The translations under genes were made by a program, and so were the position numbers. A stretch of DNA of 64,000 nucleotides from Bacillus sp. FSL K6-3431 (GTDB lineage: Bacteria; Bacillota; Bacilli; Bacillales; Bacillaceae_C). Under the pieces are notes generated by a model, which made no database searches, was not told the DNA's origin, and was given only the letters and a program-made list of their open reading frames with translations. The stretch is taken from assembly GCF_038002605.1 (NCBI RefSeq), contig NZ_JBBOCT010000001.1:5208001-5272000 (forward strand), read 5' to 3'. This document shows, piece by piece, positions 11,089 through 19,815 of the stretch; position 1 is the stretch's first letter, and every line of letters begins with the position of its first letter.

Positions 11089-11922
11089 ATGTTTGAGCTA
11101 TGGATGATTCGACTGCCAGAAATTGTTATTGTGATATATGCACTTTCGATCATGCTTTACTTTATCGATTTTATTGCTAAAAATCAGAAGGCTAATCGTC
11201 TTGCCTTCTGGTTACTTTCGATTGTTTGGATACTTCAAACAATTTTTTTATTTCTTTATATGCTACAGACTGGAAGATTCCCAGTACTTACGCTGTTTGA
11301 AGGACTATATTTTTATGCTTGGGTGTTAATTACGCTATCTCTTGCTATCCATAAAATATTAAAAGTCGATTTTACTGTATTTTTTACAAATATTGTTGGA
11401 TTTAGTATTATGGCTATTCATGCCTTTACACCGATTCAACGACCTTCTCAGTTGATGGCTGAACAGTTAGTATCAGAATTGTTGTTTATTCACATTACAA
11501 TGGCAATTTTATCATATGGAGCATTTACTTTATCTTTTGTATTTTCAGTTCTTTATTTATTTCAATATAAGTTGCTAAAAGAAAAGAAGAGTCTAAAAAG
11601 GCTTTGGCGCTTAAGTGATTTGGCGAAACTCGAGAAAATATCATATGTATTAAATATGATCGGAGTACCGATCCTATTACTAAGTTTAATTCTAGGGTTG
11701 CTATGGGGATATATTAAGCTTACGTATTTATTTTGGTATGATTCAAAAATCATCGGCTCATTCGTCTTATTATTTATATATAGCTTTATTCTTTATTTGC
11801 ATGGGAAAAAGGATATATTCGGTAGGAAATTTGCATTATGGAATATTGCAGCTTTTCTAATAGTCTTAATCAATTTCTTTTTAGCTAGCCGTTTGTCATT
11901 ATTTCATATTTGGCATTATTAG
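11089..11922 (+). CDS. hemX: HemX, membrane protein of the CcsA/ResC-type fold
   Basis: Integral membrane protein of 277 residues with about eight hydrophobic helices, related to cytochrome c assembly (CcsA) proteins. In B. subtilis HemX lowers HemA abundance, so it likely provides feedback on haem synthesis. Family features include the tryptophan-containing stretch near LLWGYIKLTYLFWYDSKI. It starts 13 bp after hemA with AAAGGAAATGAG in front. Position and length match hemX exactly. Confidence 0.9.
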   Translation: MFELWMIRLPEIVIVIYALSIMLYFIDFIAKNQKANRLAFWLLSIVWILQTIFLFLYMLQTGRFPVLTLFEGLYFYAWVLITLSLAIHKILKVDFTVFFTNIVGFSIMAIHAFTPIQRPSQLMAEQLVSELLFIHITMAILSYGAFTLSFVFSVLYLFQYKLLKEKKSLKRLWRLSDLAKLEKISYVLNMIGVPILLLSLILGLLWGYIKLTYLFWYDSKIIGSFVLLFIYSFILYLHGKKDIFGRKFALWNIAAFLIVLINFFLASRLSLFHIWHY

Positions 11923-12021
11923 CCTCACATGACGAATCACACCAGCGTTAAAATTGTTGTGACATGCTTTTTCCAAAGTTTAATCTGTTATACTTTATTT
12001 TTTGAGCAGGGGGTAAACAAA

Positions 12022-12954
12022 GTGAGAAAAATTATTATTGGCTCACGTAGAAGTGAATTAGCTTTAACGCAAACGAATTGGGTGCGTGAACAACTAGAAA
12101 AACTAGGTGTACCATTTGAATTCGAAGTAAAAGAAATTGTCACAAAAGGTGATCGGATCTTAGATGTCACCCTTTCAAAAGTCGGAGGGAAAGGCTTGTT
12201 TGTCAAGGAAATTGAACAAGCAATGCTTGACGAGGAAATTGATATGGCAGTACATAGTATGAAGGATATGCCGGCTGAACTACCTGAAGGCTTAATAATT
12301 GGCTGTATTCCAGAGCGGGAAGACGTTCGTGATGCGCTCATTTCAAAAGACCATGTGAAATTAAAAGATATGCCTGCAGGATCGGTTATTGGCACAAGTA
12401 GCTTACGAAGAAGTGCGCAATTATTAGCGAAACGACCTGATCTTGAGATTAAATGGATTCGTGGAAATATTAACACACGGCTTGAGAAGCTGGAAACTGA
12501 GGGTTATGATGCGATTATACTTGCAGCAGCAGGGCTTAAACGGATTGGTTGGGACTTAGAGATGGTAACAGAATTCTTAGAACCGGAAATTTGTCTACCG
12601 GCAATTGGACAAGGAGCATTAGCGATTGAATGTCGTGAAAATGATCATGAATTACTTACTGAACTTGCTAAATTGAACTCGGAACAAACAGCTCGGACAG
12701 TAGAAGCGGAACGTGTTTTTTTAACGAGAATGGAAGGTAGTTGTCAAGTACCGATTGCTGGCTATGGAATATTAAACGCGGAAAATCAAATTGAGTTAAC
12801 TGCGCTAGTTGCATCAACTGATGGCCGTATTATTTATAAAGAATGTGTCGTCGGTTCTAATCCGCAATCTGTTGGAGATGAGGCAGCTGCAATTTTAAGT
12901 GAGCGTGGAGCAAAAGCGTTAATCGATCAAGTAAAAGAAGAATTGGACCAATGA
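12022..12954 (+). CDS. hemC: Porphobilinogen deaminase (hydroxymethylbilane synthase)
   Basis: Polymerises four porphobilinogen units into hydroxymethylbilane. The dipyrromethane cofactor attaches to C241 in [10 protein letters not shown]. The active-site region [13 protein letters not shown] and arginines in [11 protein letters not shown] and [10 protein letters not shown] are intact. Length is 310 residues. GTG 12022 follows GCAGGGGGTAA and gives the standard N-terminus [13 protein letters not shown]. The 31 extra codons of the longer frame lie in the intergenic region and have no ribosome binding site. The stop overlaps the hemD start (ATGA). Confidence 0.96.
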   Translation: MRKIIIGSRRSELALTQTNWVREQLEKLGVPFEFEVKEIVTKGDRILDVTLSKVGGKGLFVKEIEQAMLDEEIDMAVHSMKDMPAELPEGLIIGCIPEREDVRDALISKDHVKLKDMPAGSVIGTSSLRRSAQLLAKRPDLEIKWIRGNINTRLEKLETEGYDAIILAAAGLKRIGWDLEMVTEFLEPEICLPAIGQGALAIECRENDHELLTELAKLNSEQTARTVEAERVFLTRMEGSCQVPIAGYGILNAENQIELTALVASTDGRIIYKECVVGSNPQSVGDEAAAILSERGAKALIDQVKEELDQ

Positions 12955-13760
12955 ACAGTGGACAATTACCACTAGCAGGTAAGCATGTTTTGATAACAAG
13001 GGGAAGTGAACAAGGGGAAAAATTCTGTATGAATGTTGCGTCGAAGGGTGGCATTCCTTATATGGTGCCACTTATTGACTTTCGCGCACATGAAGATATC
13101 AATGGCCCTTTGTTTATTAAAAATATTGCTCAGTATGATTGGATTATATTCACAAGCAAAAATGGTGTGGACTATTTTTTTCAACATATTCAAGGCCATA
13201 TTGATCAGTCGCAATTTAGGGAAAGTAATATTCAATTTGCTGTTGTTGGTGAAAAAACACGGGAAGCACTTGATCGCTATAAGTTGCCATCCCGTTTTAT
13301 GCCAAATGTATATACAGCAGAAGACTTTGCTCGTGAATATTTTGAAAGAGAACTTTCAGCTAAAAGAGTACTCATACCTAAAGGTAATTTGGCTAGTAAA
13401 ACAATCGCTGAGAGTTTCAGATCACATCATATTGTGGCTGATGAATGGATTGTTTATGACACGTATTATCCAACAGAAAAAACAGATAATCTCATTCAAT
13501 TATTAACCGAAGATCAGCTTGATATCGTAGCGTTCACAAGCCCATCCACTTTTAATCATTTTAAGAAAATTATCGATCAATATCATCTAGATAATCACGC
13601 GAAAAAAATAGAGATTGCAACAATTGGCACAGTGACTAAACGTGCAGTGGAGCAGGCAGGATATGAGGTTAGTGTTTGTCCACAAACGTTTACAATCGAT
13701 TCCATGTTTGCCGAGCTTTGCACATACTTTACTGAAAATGCGAATGAAAGGAAGCTATAA
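12951..13760 (+). CDS. hemD: Uroporphyrinogen-III synthase
   Basis: Cyclises hydroxymethylbilane to uroporphyrinogen III with inversion of ring D. The family is weakly conserved. The bilobed pattern is visible: an N-lobe with GKHVLITRG and [11 protein letters not shown], and a C-lobe with [11 protein letters not shown] and [17 protein letters not shown]. Length is 269 residues. The start overlaps the hemC stop by 4 bp, and hemB begins 2 bp after its end, so the three are tightly coupled. Confidence 0.93.
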   Translation: MNSGQLPLAGKHVLITRGSEQGEKFCMNVASKGGIPYMVPLIDFRAHEDINGPLFIKNIAQYDWIIFTSKNGVDYFFQHIQGHIDQSQFRESNIQFAVVGEKTREALDRYKLPSRFMPNVYTAEDFAREYFERELSAKRVLIPKGNLASKTIAESFRSHHIVADEWIVYDTYYPTEKTDNLIQLLTEDQLDIVAFTSPSTFNHFKKIIDQYHLDNHAKKIEIATIGTVTKRAVEQAGYEVSVCPQTFTIDSMFAELCTYFTENANERKL

Positions 13761-13762
13761 TT

Positions 13763-14761
13763 ATGGATAATATCCAATTTAAACGTCATCGAAGACTACG
13801 TGCATCCTCTAGTATGAGAGCAATGGTTCGAGAAACACATCTACGTCCAGAAGATTTTATTTATCCACTTTTTATTGTTGAAGGGAAAAATCAAAAAAAT
13901 GAAGTTGCCTCCATGCCAGGTGTTTACCAAATTTCACTTGACAAATTACCAGCAGAACTTGAAGAAATTGTGAGTCTTGGGATTAAAGCAATCATTTTAT
14001 TTGGCGTTCCGGAAGAAAAAGACGATTGTGGCACAGGGGCGTATCATGATCATGGTATTGTTCAAGAGGCAACTCGTACAGTCAAAAAACATCAGCCGGA
14101 TTTGCTTGTTGTTGCAGATACTTGTCTATGTGAATACACAGACCATGGTCATTGCGGAGTCATTGAAAACGGAGATGTCTTAAATGATGCAAGCCTTGAG
14201 TTATTAGTTCAAACAGCCATTAGCCAAGCAAAAGCAGGCGCTGATATTATTGCACCTTCTAATATGATGGATGGATTTGTGGCGGTAATTAGAAAAGGGC
14301 TAGACGAAGCAGGGTTTGAACATCTGCCGATTATGTCATATGCTGTTAAATATTCTTCTGCTTTTTACGGACCATTTCGTGATGCGGCTAATAGTGCACC
14401 GCAGTTTGGTGACCGGAAAACGTATCAAATGGATCCAGCAAACCGCATAGAAGCATTACGTGAAGCGGAATCAGATATGGAAGAAGGAGCAGATTTCCTT
14501 ATAGTCAAACCTGCGCTCTCATATTTAGATATTATCCGAGATGTGAAAAACAGTTTTAATGCACCTGTTGTCGCTTATAATGTGAGCGGAGAGTATTCCT
14601 TGATTAAAGCAGCGGCAGCAAATGGTTGGGTTGATGAAAAAGCGATGACAATGGAAATGCTGACGAGCATCAAACGTGCAGGAGCAGAATTAATCATTAC
14701 ATATTTTGCAAAAGATGTAGCGAGATGGTTAAAAGAGGATGTTCAAAAAGTCACCAAATGA
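13763..14761 (+). CDS. hemB: Delta-aminolevulinic acid dehydratase (porphobilinogen synthase)
   Basis: Condenses two ALA molecules into porphobilinogen. The Schiff-base lysines are K196 ([11 protein letters not shown]) and K249 ([10 protein letters not shown]). A zinc site is formed by C121, C123 and C131, indicating the zinc-dependent class. At 332 residues it is about eight longer than B. subtilis HemB. The extra tail (EDVQKVTK) and the stop codon are encoded by the left end of repeat element A, so the element has replaced the original end of the gene. The catalytic core is intact. Confidence 0.96.
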   Translation: MDNIQFKRHRRLRASSSMRAMVRETHLRPEDFIYPLFIVEGKNQKNEVASMPGVYQISLDKLPAELEEIVSLGIKAIILFGVPEEKDDCGTGAYHDHGIVQEATRTVKKHQPDLLVVADTCLCEYTDHGHCGVIENGDVLNDASLELLVQTAISQAKAGADIIAPSNMMDGFVAVIRKGLDEAGFEHLPIMSYAVKYSSAFYGPFRDAANSAPQFGDRKTYQMDPANRIEALREAESDMEEGADFLIVKPALSYLDIIRDVKNSFNAPVVAYNVSGEYSLIKAAAANGWVDEKAMTMEMLTSIKRAGAELIITYFAKDVARWLKEDVQKVTK

Positions 14762-14883
14762 TAAACGGCGAATTTCTTCGTTGCTTGGTTTTTCCGGTTC
14801 TCACGTATTAAAAGCATACGCTCCGATCCTCAAAACCTTCTTGCCTCGAACTTCTTGTTTCTAATTTGGCACCTTTTTGAACA
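14740..14883 (+). repeat. TGTTCAAAAAG-ended palindromic element, copy A
   Basis: A 144-bp element with imperfect terminal inverted repeats of about 27 bp (TGTTCAAAAAG then a CCAAAT block; about 22 of 27 positions match). The whole element can fold as one long imperfect hairpin. It lies between hemB and hemL and starts inside hemB. It has no ORF. Copies B-E occur at 22.5, 26.9, 43.7 and 46.2 kb. Confidence 0.85.
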
Positions 14884-14931
14884 CGCACTAAAAGAATCAA
14901 ACTAAATATATGAAAACTGGAGGTTTGTTTC

Positions 14932-16218
14932 ATGCGTTCATATGAAAAATCTAAACAAGCTTTTAAAGAAGCTGTTACAATGCTCCCGGGCGGGGTAAAT
15001 AGCCCAGTGCGTGCATTTAAATCAGTTGATATGGATCCGATTTTTATGTCCAAGGGAAAAGGTTCTCGTATTTATGATATTGATGGGAATGAATATATTG
15101 ACTATGTACTGTCTTGGGGTCCGCTTATTTTAGGACATGCAAATGACCAAGTGGTAGAATCAATTAAAAAGGTTGCTGAATTAGGTACAAGCTTTGGTGC
15201 ACCGACCATCATGGAAAATAAACTAGCAAAACTAGTAATCGAACGTGTTCCTTCGATTGAGATTGTTAGAATGGTCTCTTCTGGTACGGAAGCAACAATG
15301 AGCGCGCTTCGATTGGCACGTGGATATACTGGCCGCAATAAAATATTGAAATTTGAAGGCTGCTACCACGGGCATGGTGATTCACTTTTAATTAAAGCTG
15401 GTTCTGGTGTCGCGACACTTGGTCTACCAGATAGTCCTGGTGTCCCAGAAGGAGTGGCAAAAAATACGATTACAGTTCCATATAATGATATGGATAGCGT
15501 TCGCTATGCTTTCAAAGAATATGGAGAAGATATTGCCGGCATAATTGTTGAGCCTGTAGCTGGAAACATGGGTGTCGTTCCTCCGTTACCAGGATTCCTA
15601 GAAGGCCTGCGTGAAGTAACAAGTGAATATGGCGCGTTGCTAATATTCGATGAAGTAATGACTGGGTTCCGTGTGGCTTACAATTGCGCACAGGGGTATT
15701 TCGGTGTAACACCAGATATTACATGTTTAGGAAAAGTAATTGGTGGCGGGCTACCTGTTGGCGCATTTGGTGGGAAAGCAGAAATAATGGAACGGATAGC
15801 TCCGAGTGGTACTATTTATCAAGCTGGAACGCTGTCCGGTAATCCGCTTGCAATGACAGCAGGATACGAAACACTTGTTCAACTTACACCTGAAACATAC
15901 GATGACTTTAATCGCAAGGCTGATATGCTTGAAGCTGGTTTAAAAAAGGCAGCTGAAAAACATGGAATTCCGCATACGATTAACAGAGCAGGATCGATGG
16001 TAGGAATATTCTTCACCGATCAAGAGGTTCATAATTATGAACATGCTAAAACATCAGACTTGAAACTGTTCGCTGCATATTATAAAGAAATGGCCAATAA
16101 CGGTGTTTTCTTACCGCCGTCGCAATTTGAAGGCTTATTCCTCTCCACTGCGCATACGGATGAAGATATAGCAGCAACAATCGCAACTGCTGAAAAAGCA
16201 TTTAACATAATTAAGTAA
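14932..16218 (+). CDS. hemL: Glutamate-1-semialdehyde 2,1-aminomutase
   Basis: PLP enzyme converting glutamate-1-semialdehyde to 5-aminolevulinate, the partner of HemA. The PLP lysine is K268 in [12 protein letters not shown]. The SSGTEATM motif (116-123), the GCYHGHGD motif and FDEVMTGFR are conserved class-III aminotransferase features. Length is 428 residues, standard. ATG 14932 follows CTGGAGGTTTG. Last gene of the haem operon, closed by a terminator. Repeat A lies between it and hemB. Confidence 0.97.
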   Translation: MRSYEKSKQAFKEAVTMLPGGVNSPVRAFKSVDMDPIFMSKGKGSRIYDIDGNEYIDYVLSWGPLILGHANDQVVESIKKVAELGTSFGAPTIMENKLAKLVIERVPSIEIVRMVSSGTEATMSALRLARGYTGRNKILKFEGCYHGHGDSLLIKAGSGVATLGLPDSPGVPEGVAKNTITVPYNDMDSVRYAFKEYGEDIAGIIVEPVAGNMGVVPPLPGFLEGLREVTSEYGALLIFDEVMTGFRVAYNCAQGYFGVTPDITCLGKVIGGGLPVGAFGGKAEIMERIAPSGTIYQAGTLSGNPLAMTAGYETLVQLTPETYDDFNRKADMLEAGLKKAAEKHGIPHTINRAGSMVGIFFTDQEVHNYEHAKTSDLKLFAAYYKEMANNGVFLPPSQFEGLFLSTAHTDEDIAATIATAEKAFNIIK

Positions 16219-16240
16219 TAGAAATAAATAATAAGCGAAA

Positions 16241-16271
16241 AGAGGAATTGCAATTGCATTCCTCTTTTTTT
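16241..16271 (+). terminator. Terminator of the hem operon
   Basis: An AGAGGAAT/ATTCCTCT stem with a T-rich tail follows hemL. Confidence 0.85.
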
Positions 16272-16274
16272 CTT

Positions 16275-16303
16275 TCATAAAATATTAGTATGGCTCATAG
16301 AAT
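16275..16303 (+). promoter_or_regulatory. Possible sigma-E promoter of spoVID
   Basis: TCATAAA (16275-16281), a 14-bp spacer and CATAGAAT (16296-16303) loosely resemble the mother-cell sigma-E pattern (ATA at -35, CATACAAT at -10). spoVID is sigma-E controlled in B. subtilis. The match is weak. Confidence 0.3.
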
Positions 16304-16353
16304 GTAATTGACCAATGATTATTTTGTTATGGATTTGAAAGGAGGAGTCTGTA

Positions 16354-17787
16354 TTGCCAGAACGCAAAGAATCAACTATTACATTTAAAGTTAAAGAGTC
16401 TATCTGGTTTGAAAGAGGACAGGAAGTAGAGGAACTTATATCTATTTCATTAAGCCCCCATATAGAAATATTGGATGAAGATGATTATGTTGTGTTAAAA
16501 GGCACGCTCGAATTAAGCGGTGAATATAAACATTCGAATGAAGAAAATGAAGATGAACTCCTAGATATAGGGCGTCAATATATCCAATCTGTTGAGATGA
16601 GAAATGAGTTAGAAAGTGAATTTTTCCACCAACTCCCATTGGATATTACAATTCCTAAAAGAAAAATTAACAAAATGGAGGAAATTTCCGTGGAAATTGA
16701 TTCATTTGATTACAAATTCCCGGAAAATTGCCGTCTACAACTGCTAGCAGACGTTGGAATCAGAGGTGTTTATGAAGATATAGAACCTTCCGAAGACACG
16801 ATAGACTCTGGAGAAGATACGGAAGAGAGACCTTCTAATACAGAGGAAGCATCTAGTCGCACAGAGCCAGTTGAAATTTCGGAAGAAAATATCGAAGCAC
16901 ATGCTTTAAAAGAGGAAGTTTTGCAAGAAGAAAGAGAAGAAATTCAATTGGAGGTTCGGGGGAAAGAATCAGAAGATGTTATGGAAGAAATCAGTGAAGA
17001 GAAGTCAGAAGAAAAACAAATAGAAGCCCGCAACGAAGTTGTAGAAGAAACTCGGATAGCAGTAGAGACTGAAAGAGTGTCAGAAGAAATCCAAGCACTT
17101 GAAGAAGCGCCAGAAGAAAAAGAAGCAAGAATCCAGGAAGAGAAGTCTACAGAAGTTCTAGCGGAAATCAGCGAAAAGCATCAAGCAGAACACCAGGAAG
17201 AAGCCATCGAGGATGAATCAATAGAGCTTCAAGTGGTTTCGAGGGGGGAGGAATGGAAGGAAAGAGAAATTGAAGATACTAGTTTTTATGATCCATTTAA
17301 AGTAGAGGCAAATATTATCTTTAAGGAAAAAGAATTAGCAGATGTACGTCCTACCTTAGATTATCATCTTCCGAAGTTGCCAGAAATAGCCGTGGGGTCT
17401 TTGGAACGAAGGAGAAACTACATGCCAAGTGAAAGTTCCCAACAGTATATGGAATCCTCGTCACATATGAATAATGGCAAATATGATGAAGAGTCGTCTT
17501 CCCATTCACATAAAGACAACGAAGAAAAAAATAAAGTGAAAAAGAAAAAAGATAAATATAAATCCATGTCATTTTCTGATTTCTTTGCAAGAAAAGAGGA
17601 AGAATCTGCAGCGAAGCTTAAGGTCTGCTTTGTACAGACTGGAGATTCGATTCAGGAATTAGCGGATAAATATAAAGTGTCTGTTCAGCAAATCCTACGT
17701 GCAAATCAATTAGAAGCAAATCATGAAGTATTTGAGGGTCAAGTACTATATATACCTGTAAAAGTATCCACGCTAAAATCAAATTAA
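16354..17787 (+). CDS. spoVID: SpoVID, spore coat morphogenetic protein with LysM domain
   Basis: Mother-cell protein that drives coat encasement of the forespore and binds SafA. The N-terminal conserved domain (residues 1-140, containing VKESIWFERGQEVEELISISL) is followed by a long, very Glu-rich, probably disordered segment (about 145-310). A basic Lys-rich stretch comes next, then a C-terminal LysM domain (about 425-474, TGDSIQELADKYKVSVQQIL). At 477 residues it is shorter than the 575 of B. subtilis; the missing length is in the low-complexity part. The TTG start follows AAAGGAGGAG. ysxE comes 41 bp later. Confidence 0.93.
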   Translation: MPERKESTITFKVKESIWFERGQEVEELISISLSPHIEILDEDDYVVLKGTLELSGEYKHSNEENEDELLDIGRQYIQSVEMRNELESEFFHQLPLDITIPKRKINKMEEISVEIDSFDYKFPENCRLQLLADVGIRGVYEDIEPSEDTIDSGEDTEERPSNTEEASSRTEPVEISEENIEAHALKEEVLQEEREEIQLEVRGKESEDVMEEISEEKSEEKQIEARNEVVEETRIAVETERVSEEIQALEEAPEEKEARIQEEKSTEVLAEISEKHQAEHQEEAIEDESIELQVVSRGEEWKEREIEDTSFYDPFKVEANIIFKEKELADVRPTLDYHLPKLPEIAVGSLERRRNYMPSESSQQYMESSSHMNNGKYDEESSSHSHKDNEEKNKVKKKKDKYKSMSFSDFFARKEEESAAKLKVCFVQTGDSIQELADKYKVSVQQILRANQLEANHEVFEGQVLYIPVKVSTLKSN

Positions 17788-17828
17788 GACGGAATAGTGG
17801 CTTTTTTTAGATAAGCAGGTGATATATA

Positions 17829-18863
17829 ATGGTGCGTATTTCAGATGAAGAGGTAAAAAAAATAGTACAATATTATGGACTTCACCCTAAATTTGTGGAG
17901 AAATACGGCAAAGTTTATAAAGTTTATACGGATAAAGGAGACTATGCATTAAAGAGAATGAGAGCAGAGGAAGGTCTTGATTTCCTTTATTATATGCAAT
18001 TTCTATACCAGCGTGGCTATAACCGAATTGTTCCCATATTTCCTGCAGCAGATGGTCGCTATGCCATTTTAGAAGGAAAATATCTTTATTATTTAATGCC
18101 ATGGTTAGAAAATAAGTTAAGAGAAGACCATACTCAAAAACACCATGAGTTGTTTCGTGAATTGGCGCGTATTCATACACTCTCAGCTCGTGAGGTTCCT
18201 GTTAGTAAAGAAGAACGGAAAGAACATTTTGACATAACGAAAGCGCGTTGGGAAAAAGAACAAGAAGCATTAGAAACATATATTGAGTTTAGTGAGAAAA
18301 CATGGTATATGTCACCTTTTCAATTGATGTTTTGCACTTATTTTTCTGAAATTAGTGGGGGGCAGCGTTATGCACTTGGAAAATTAAACGAGTGGCACGA
18401 AGCCTCCTTAGAAGAAACGAAAGCAAGAAGTGTGATCGTCCATGGTAAACTTTCTACTGAACACTTCTTGTATAATGATAAAGGGCTTGGTTTCTTTTCT
18501 AACCTTGAAAAGTCCAGAACTGCCTCACCCATACACGATTTATTGCCATTCTTATCGAGAATGCTGAACACGCATCCAAAGCAATTTAATGAGAGTGTAG
18601 AGTGGCTAGAGTTATACTTTCGGCATTTTCCATTTAAAGAGGAAGAAATGTATTTGTTTCTCAGTTACTTAGCCCAACCAGGGGCGATTTATAGAGTGAT
18701 AGAGAGTTATTTTTCAACGGCAAAAGAAAAAAATGAAATGAAGTATATTCGTGAATTGCAAACCTGTTATTGGCAAATGAAAAATACAGAATATATCGTC
18801 ATGACATTAAATGAAACGGAGCAAAGAAAAAAACAAATGGAACAATCGCAACCTTCCGACTAA
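17829..18863 (+). CDS. ysxE: YsxE, CotS-family spore coat protein with a degenerate kinase fold
   Basis: Coat-associated protein that in B. subtilis acts with SpoVID in spore encasement. The fold is that of aminoglycoside-phosphotransferase-like kinases, 344 residues. The catalytic HGD motif is replaced by HGK (205-207, HGKLSTEHF), and the metal-binding DFD is missing (FFSNLEKS). It is therefore probably a pseudokinase. It follows spoVID closely. A second CotS-type gene with an intact core follows safA in this window. Confidence 0.9.
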   Translation: MVRISDEEVKKIVQYYGLHPKFVEKYGKVYKVYTDKGDYALKRMRAEEGLDFLYYMQFLYQRGYNRIVPIFPAADGRYAILEGKYLYYLMPWLENKLREDHTQKHHELFRELARIHTLSAREVPVSKEERKEHFDITKARWEKEQEALETYIEFSEKTWYMSPFQLMFCTYFSEISGGQRYALGKLNEWHEASLEETKARSVIVHGKLSTEHFLYNDKGLGFFSNLEKSRTASPIHDLLPFLSRMLNTHPKQFNESVEWLELYFRHFPFKEEEMYLFLSYLAQPGAIYRVIESYFSTAKEKNEMKYIRELQTCYWQMKNTEYIVMTLNETEQRKKQMEQSQPSD

Positions 18864-18880
18864 ATAGTGGAGGGTTTTTT
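18850..18880 (+). terminator. Terminator at the end of ysxE
   Basis: An AACCTTCC/GGAGGGTT stem with one G-T pair and a run of T residues, overlapping the last ysxE codons. Confidence 0.65.
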
Positions 18881-19057
18881 GTTAGTTAAGCAAGTATAAA
18901 ACTTTTACTGATTTCCATTAAAAAAAACTGTAAATGTCTTACTTCAAATGTACACAAAGCCGAGTGAAGGGAATCCACGAACACTGCACAGGATAATGTG
19001 TGTTCCTAACCTGATTTTTAACAGATAGCCTTTTGCTCGCTCCGTAGTTATTCATTA

Positions 19058-19249
19058 TTATAACCATTCATAATGAAAGGCAAGAGCCAAACCAATAAAG
19101 ATTGCTAATAATAAAACATCGACTGTAGTAGGGAAAATAAAAGTCCTGATCGTTTGGAATATAGCGAAGGGGACAACGAGCTGCCTGCATGCCCCTTTAA
19201 ATGTCCTCATCCACGATTGAAATGTATACTGATTGAATTTGTTTTTCAT
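19058..19249 (-). CDS. Small hypothetical protein with one membrane segment
   Basis: 63 residues with a basic N-terminal half (MKNKFNQYTFQSWMRTFKG) and a C-terminal hydrophobic segment (VDVLLLAIFIGLALAFHYEWL). AGGGAGG lies 7-8 bases before ATG 19249 on the minus strand, which is why I prefer this start over an upstream GTG. The motif PFAIFQTIRTFIFPTTVDVLLL looks like a conserved small-protein core. B. subtilis has a small gene (yszA) in this position, but I cannot confirm homology. Function unknown. Confidence 0.6.
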   Translation of the reverse strand: MKNKFNQYTFQSWMRTFKGACRQLVVPFAIFQTIRTFIFPTTVDVLLLAIFIGLALAFHYEWL

Positions 19250-19364
19250 CAATAAACCTCCCTGAATATCTGATACCATAAATTATGTAGAGAAAATAAA
19301 TTTGTGCCTAGACAGTATAAACTGCATTGTATCTGCCTATCCTGATAAAAAGACATAATAATCA

Positions 19365-19394
19365 TTGACAATCATATATGATTTTCGCTAATAT
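19365..19394 (+). promoter_or_regulatory. Sigma-A promoter of the valS T-box leader
   Basis: TTGACA (19365-19370), an 18-bp spacer and TAATAT (19389-19394) place the transcript start at about 19401, just before the T-box. Confidence 0.7.
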
Positions 19395-19399
19395 TATAT

Positions 19400-19677
19400 A
19401 TAAATGAATGATCGACTAATTGCTAAGATAGGGAAGAGTACTTTGGCATTCTGCTTTCAGAGAGAGAAATCAATGCTGTGAGATTTCTTAAGTAGAAACA
19501 TTGGAAAGTCACCCTTGAGCAGCTTCCGTGAAAATAATGAGTAATGGAAGCCGGTGTAGAACCGTTATTAAGTTAAGTGCCGGGCGTATGTGGTAGTTGC
19601 ATGCATCCGTGAAAAAAGGTGGTACCGCGAATCCGCTCCCTTCGTCCTTTTGACGAGGGGGGTTTTTGTGTTTTTTA
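19400..19677 (+). ncRNA. T-box leader of valS, probably reading uncharged tRNA-Val
   Basis: The conserved T-box sequence AAGGTGGTACCGCG is at 19616-19629. It is followed by a GC-rich terminator hairpin (CCCTTCGTC with GACGAGGGG) and a T run. Stem I features precede it: an AGTA motif near 19438 and a GA-rich internal loop (AGAGAGAAA). The likely specifier is GTC at 19508-19510 in the context GAAAGTCACC, a valine codon as expected for valS. Uncharged tRNA-Val should stabilise the antiterminator. Confidence 0.92.
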
Positions 19678-19685
19678 TTAAAGGA

Positions 19686-19752
19686 ACAACGGCTAAGAAC
19701 GCAACGTCCTGTGGCAACGCCGTTATGACCCGCATTGTGGGAGCTTAAGCTT
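19686..19752. repeat. Hairpin repeat module between T-box terminator and valS
   Basis: AACGGC (19688-19693) pairs with GCCGTT (19719-19724) around an ACGTCCTGTGGCAAC core. A second small hairpin follows (CCCGCATTGTGGG). The same core occurs inside the large elements B-D. Confidence 0.45.
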
Positions 19753-19815
19753 TCACGATAGCACTGAAGTTAGACGACATTTACTACAAATAAAGATTTT
19801 TCTAGGAGGATAAAG

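Noticed and set aside
11957..11994. Promoter before hemC (TATACT with upstream TTGTGA)
   Set aside because: The spacing between the boxes is about 26 bp, too long for a sigma-A promoter.
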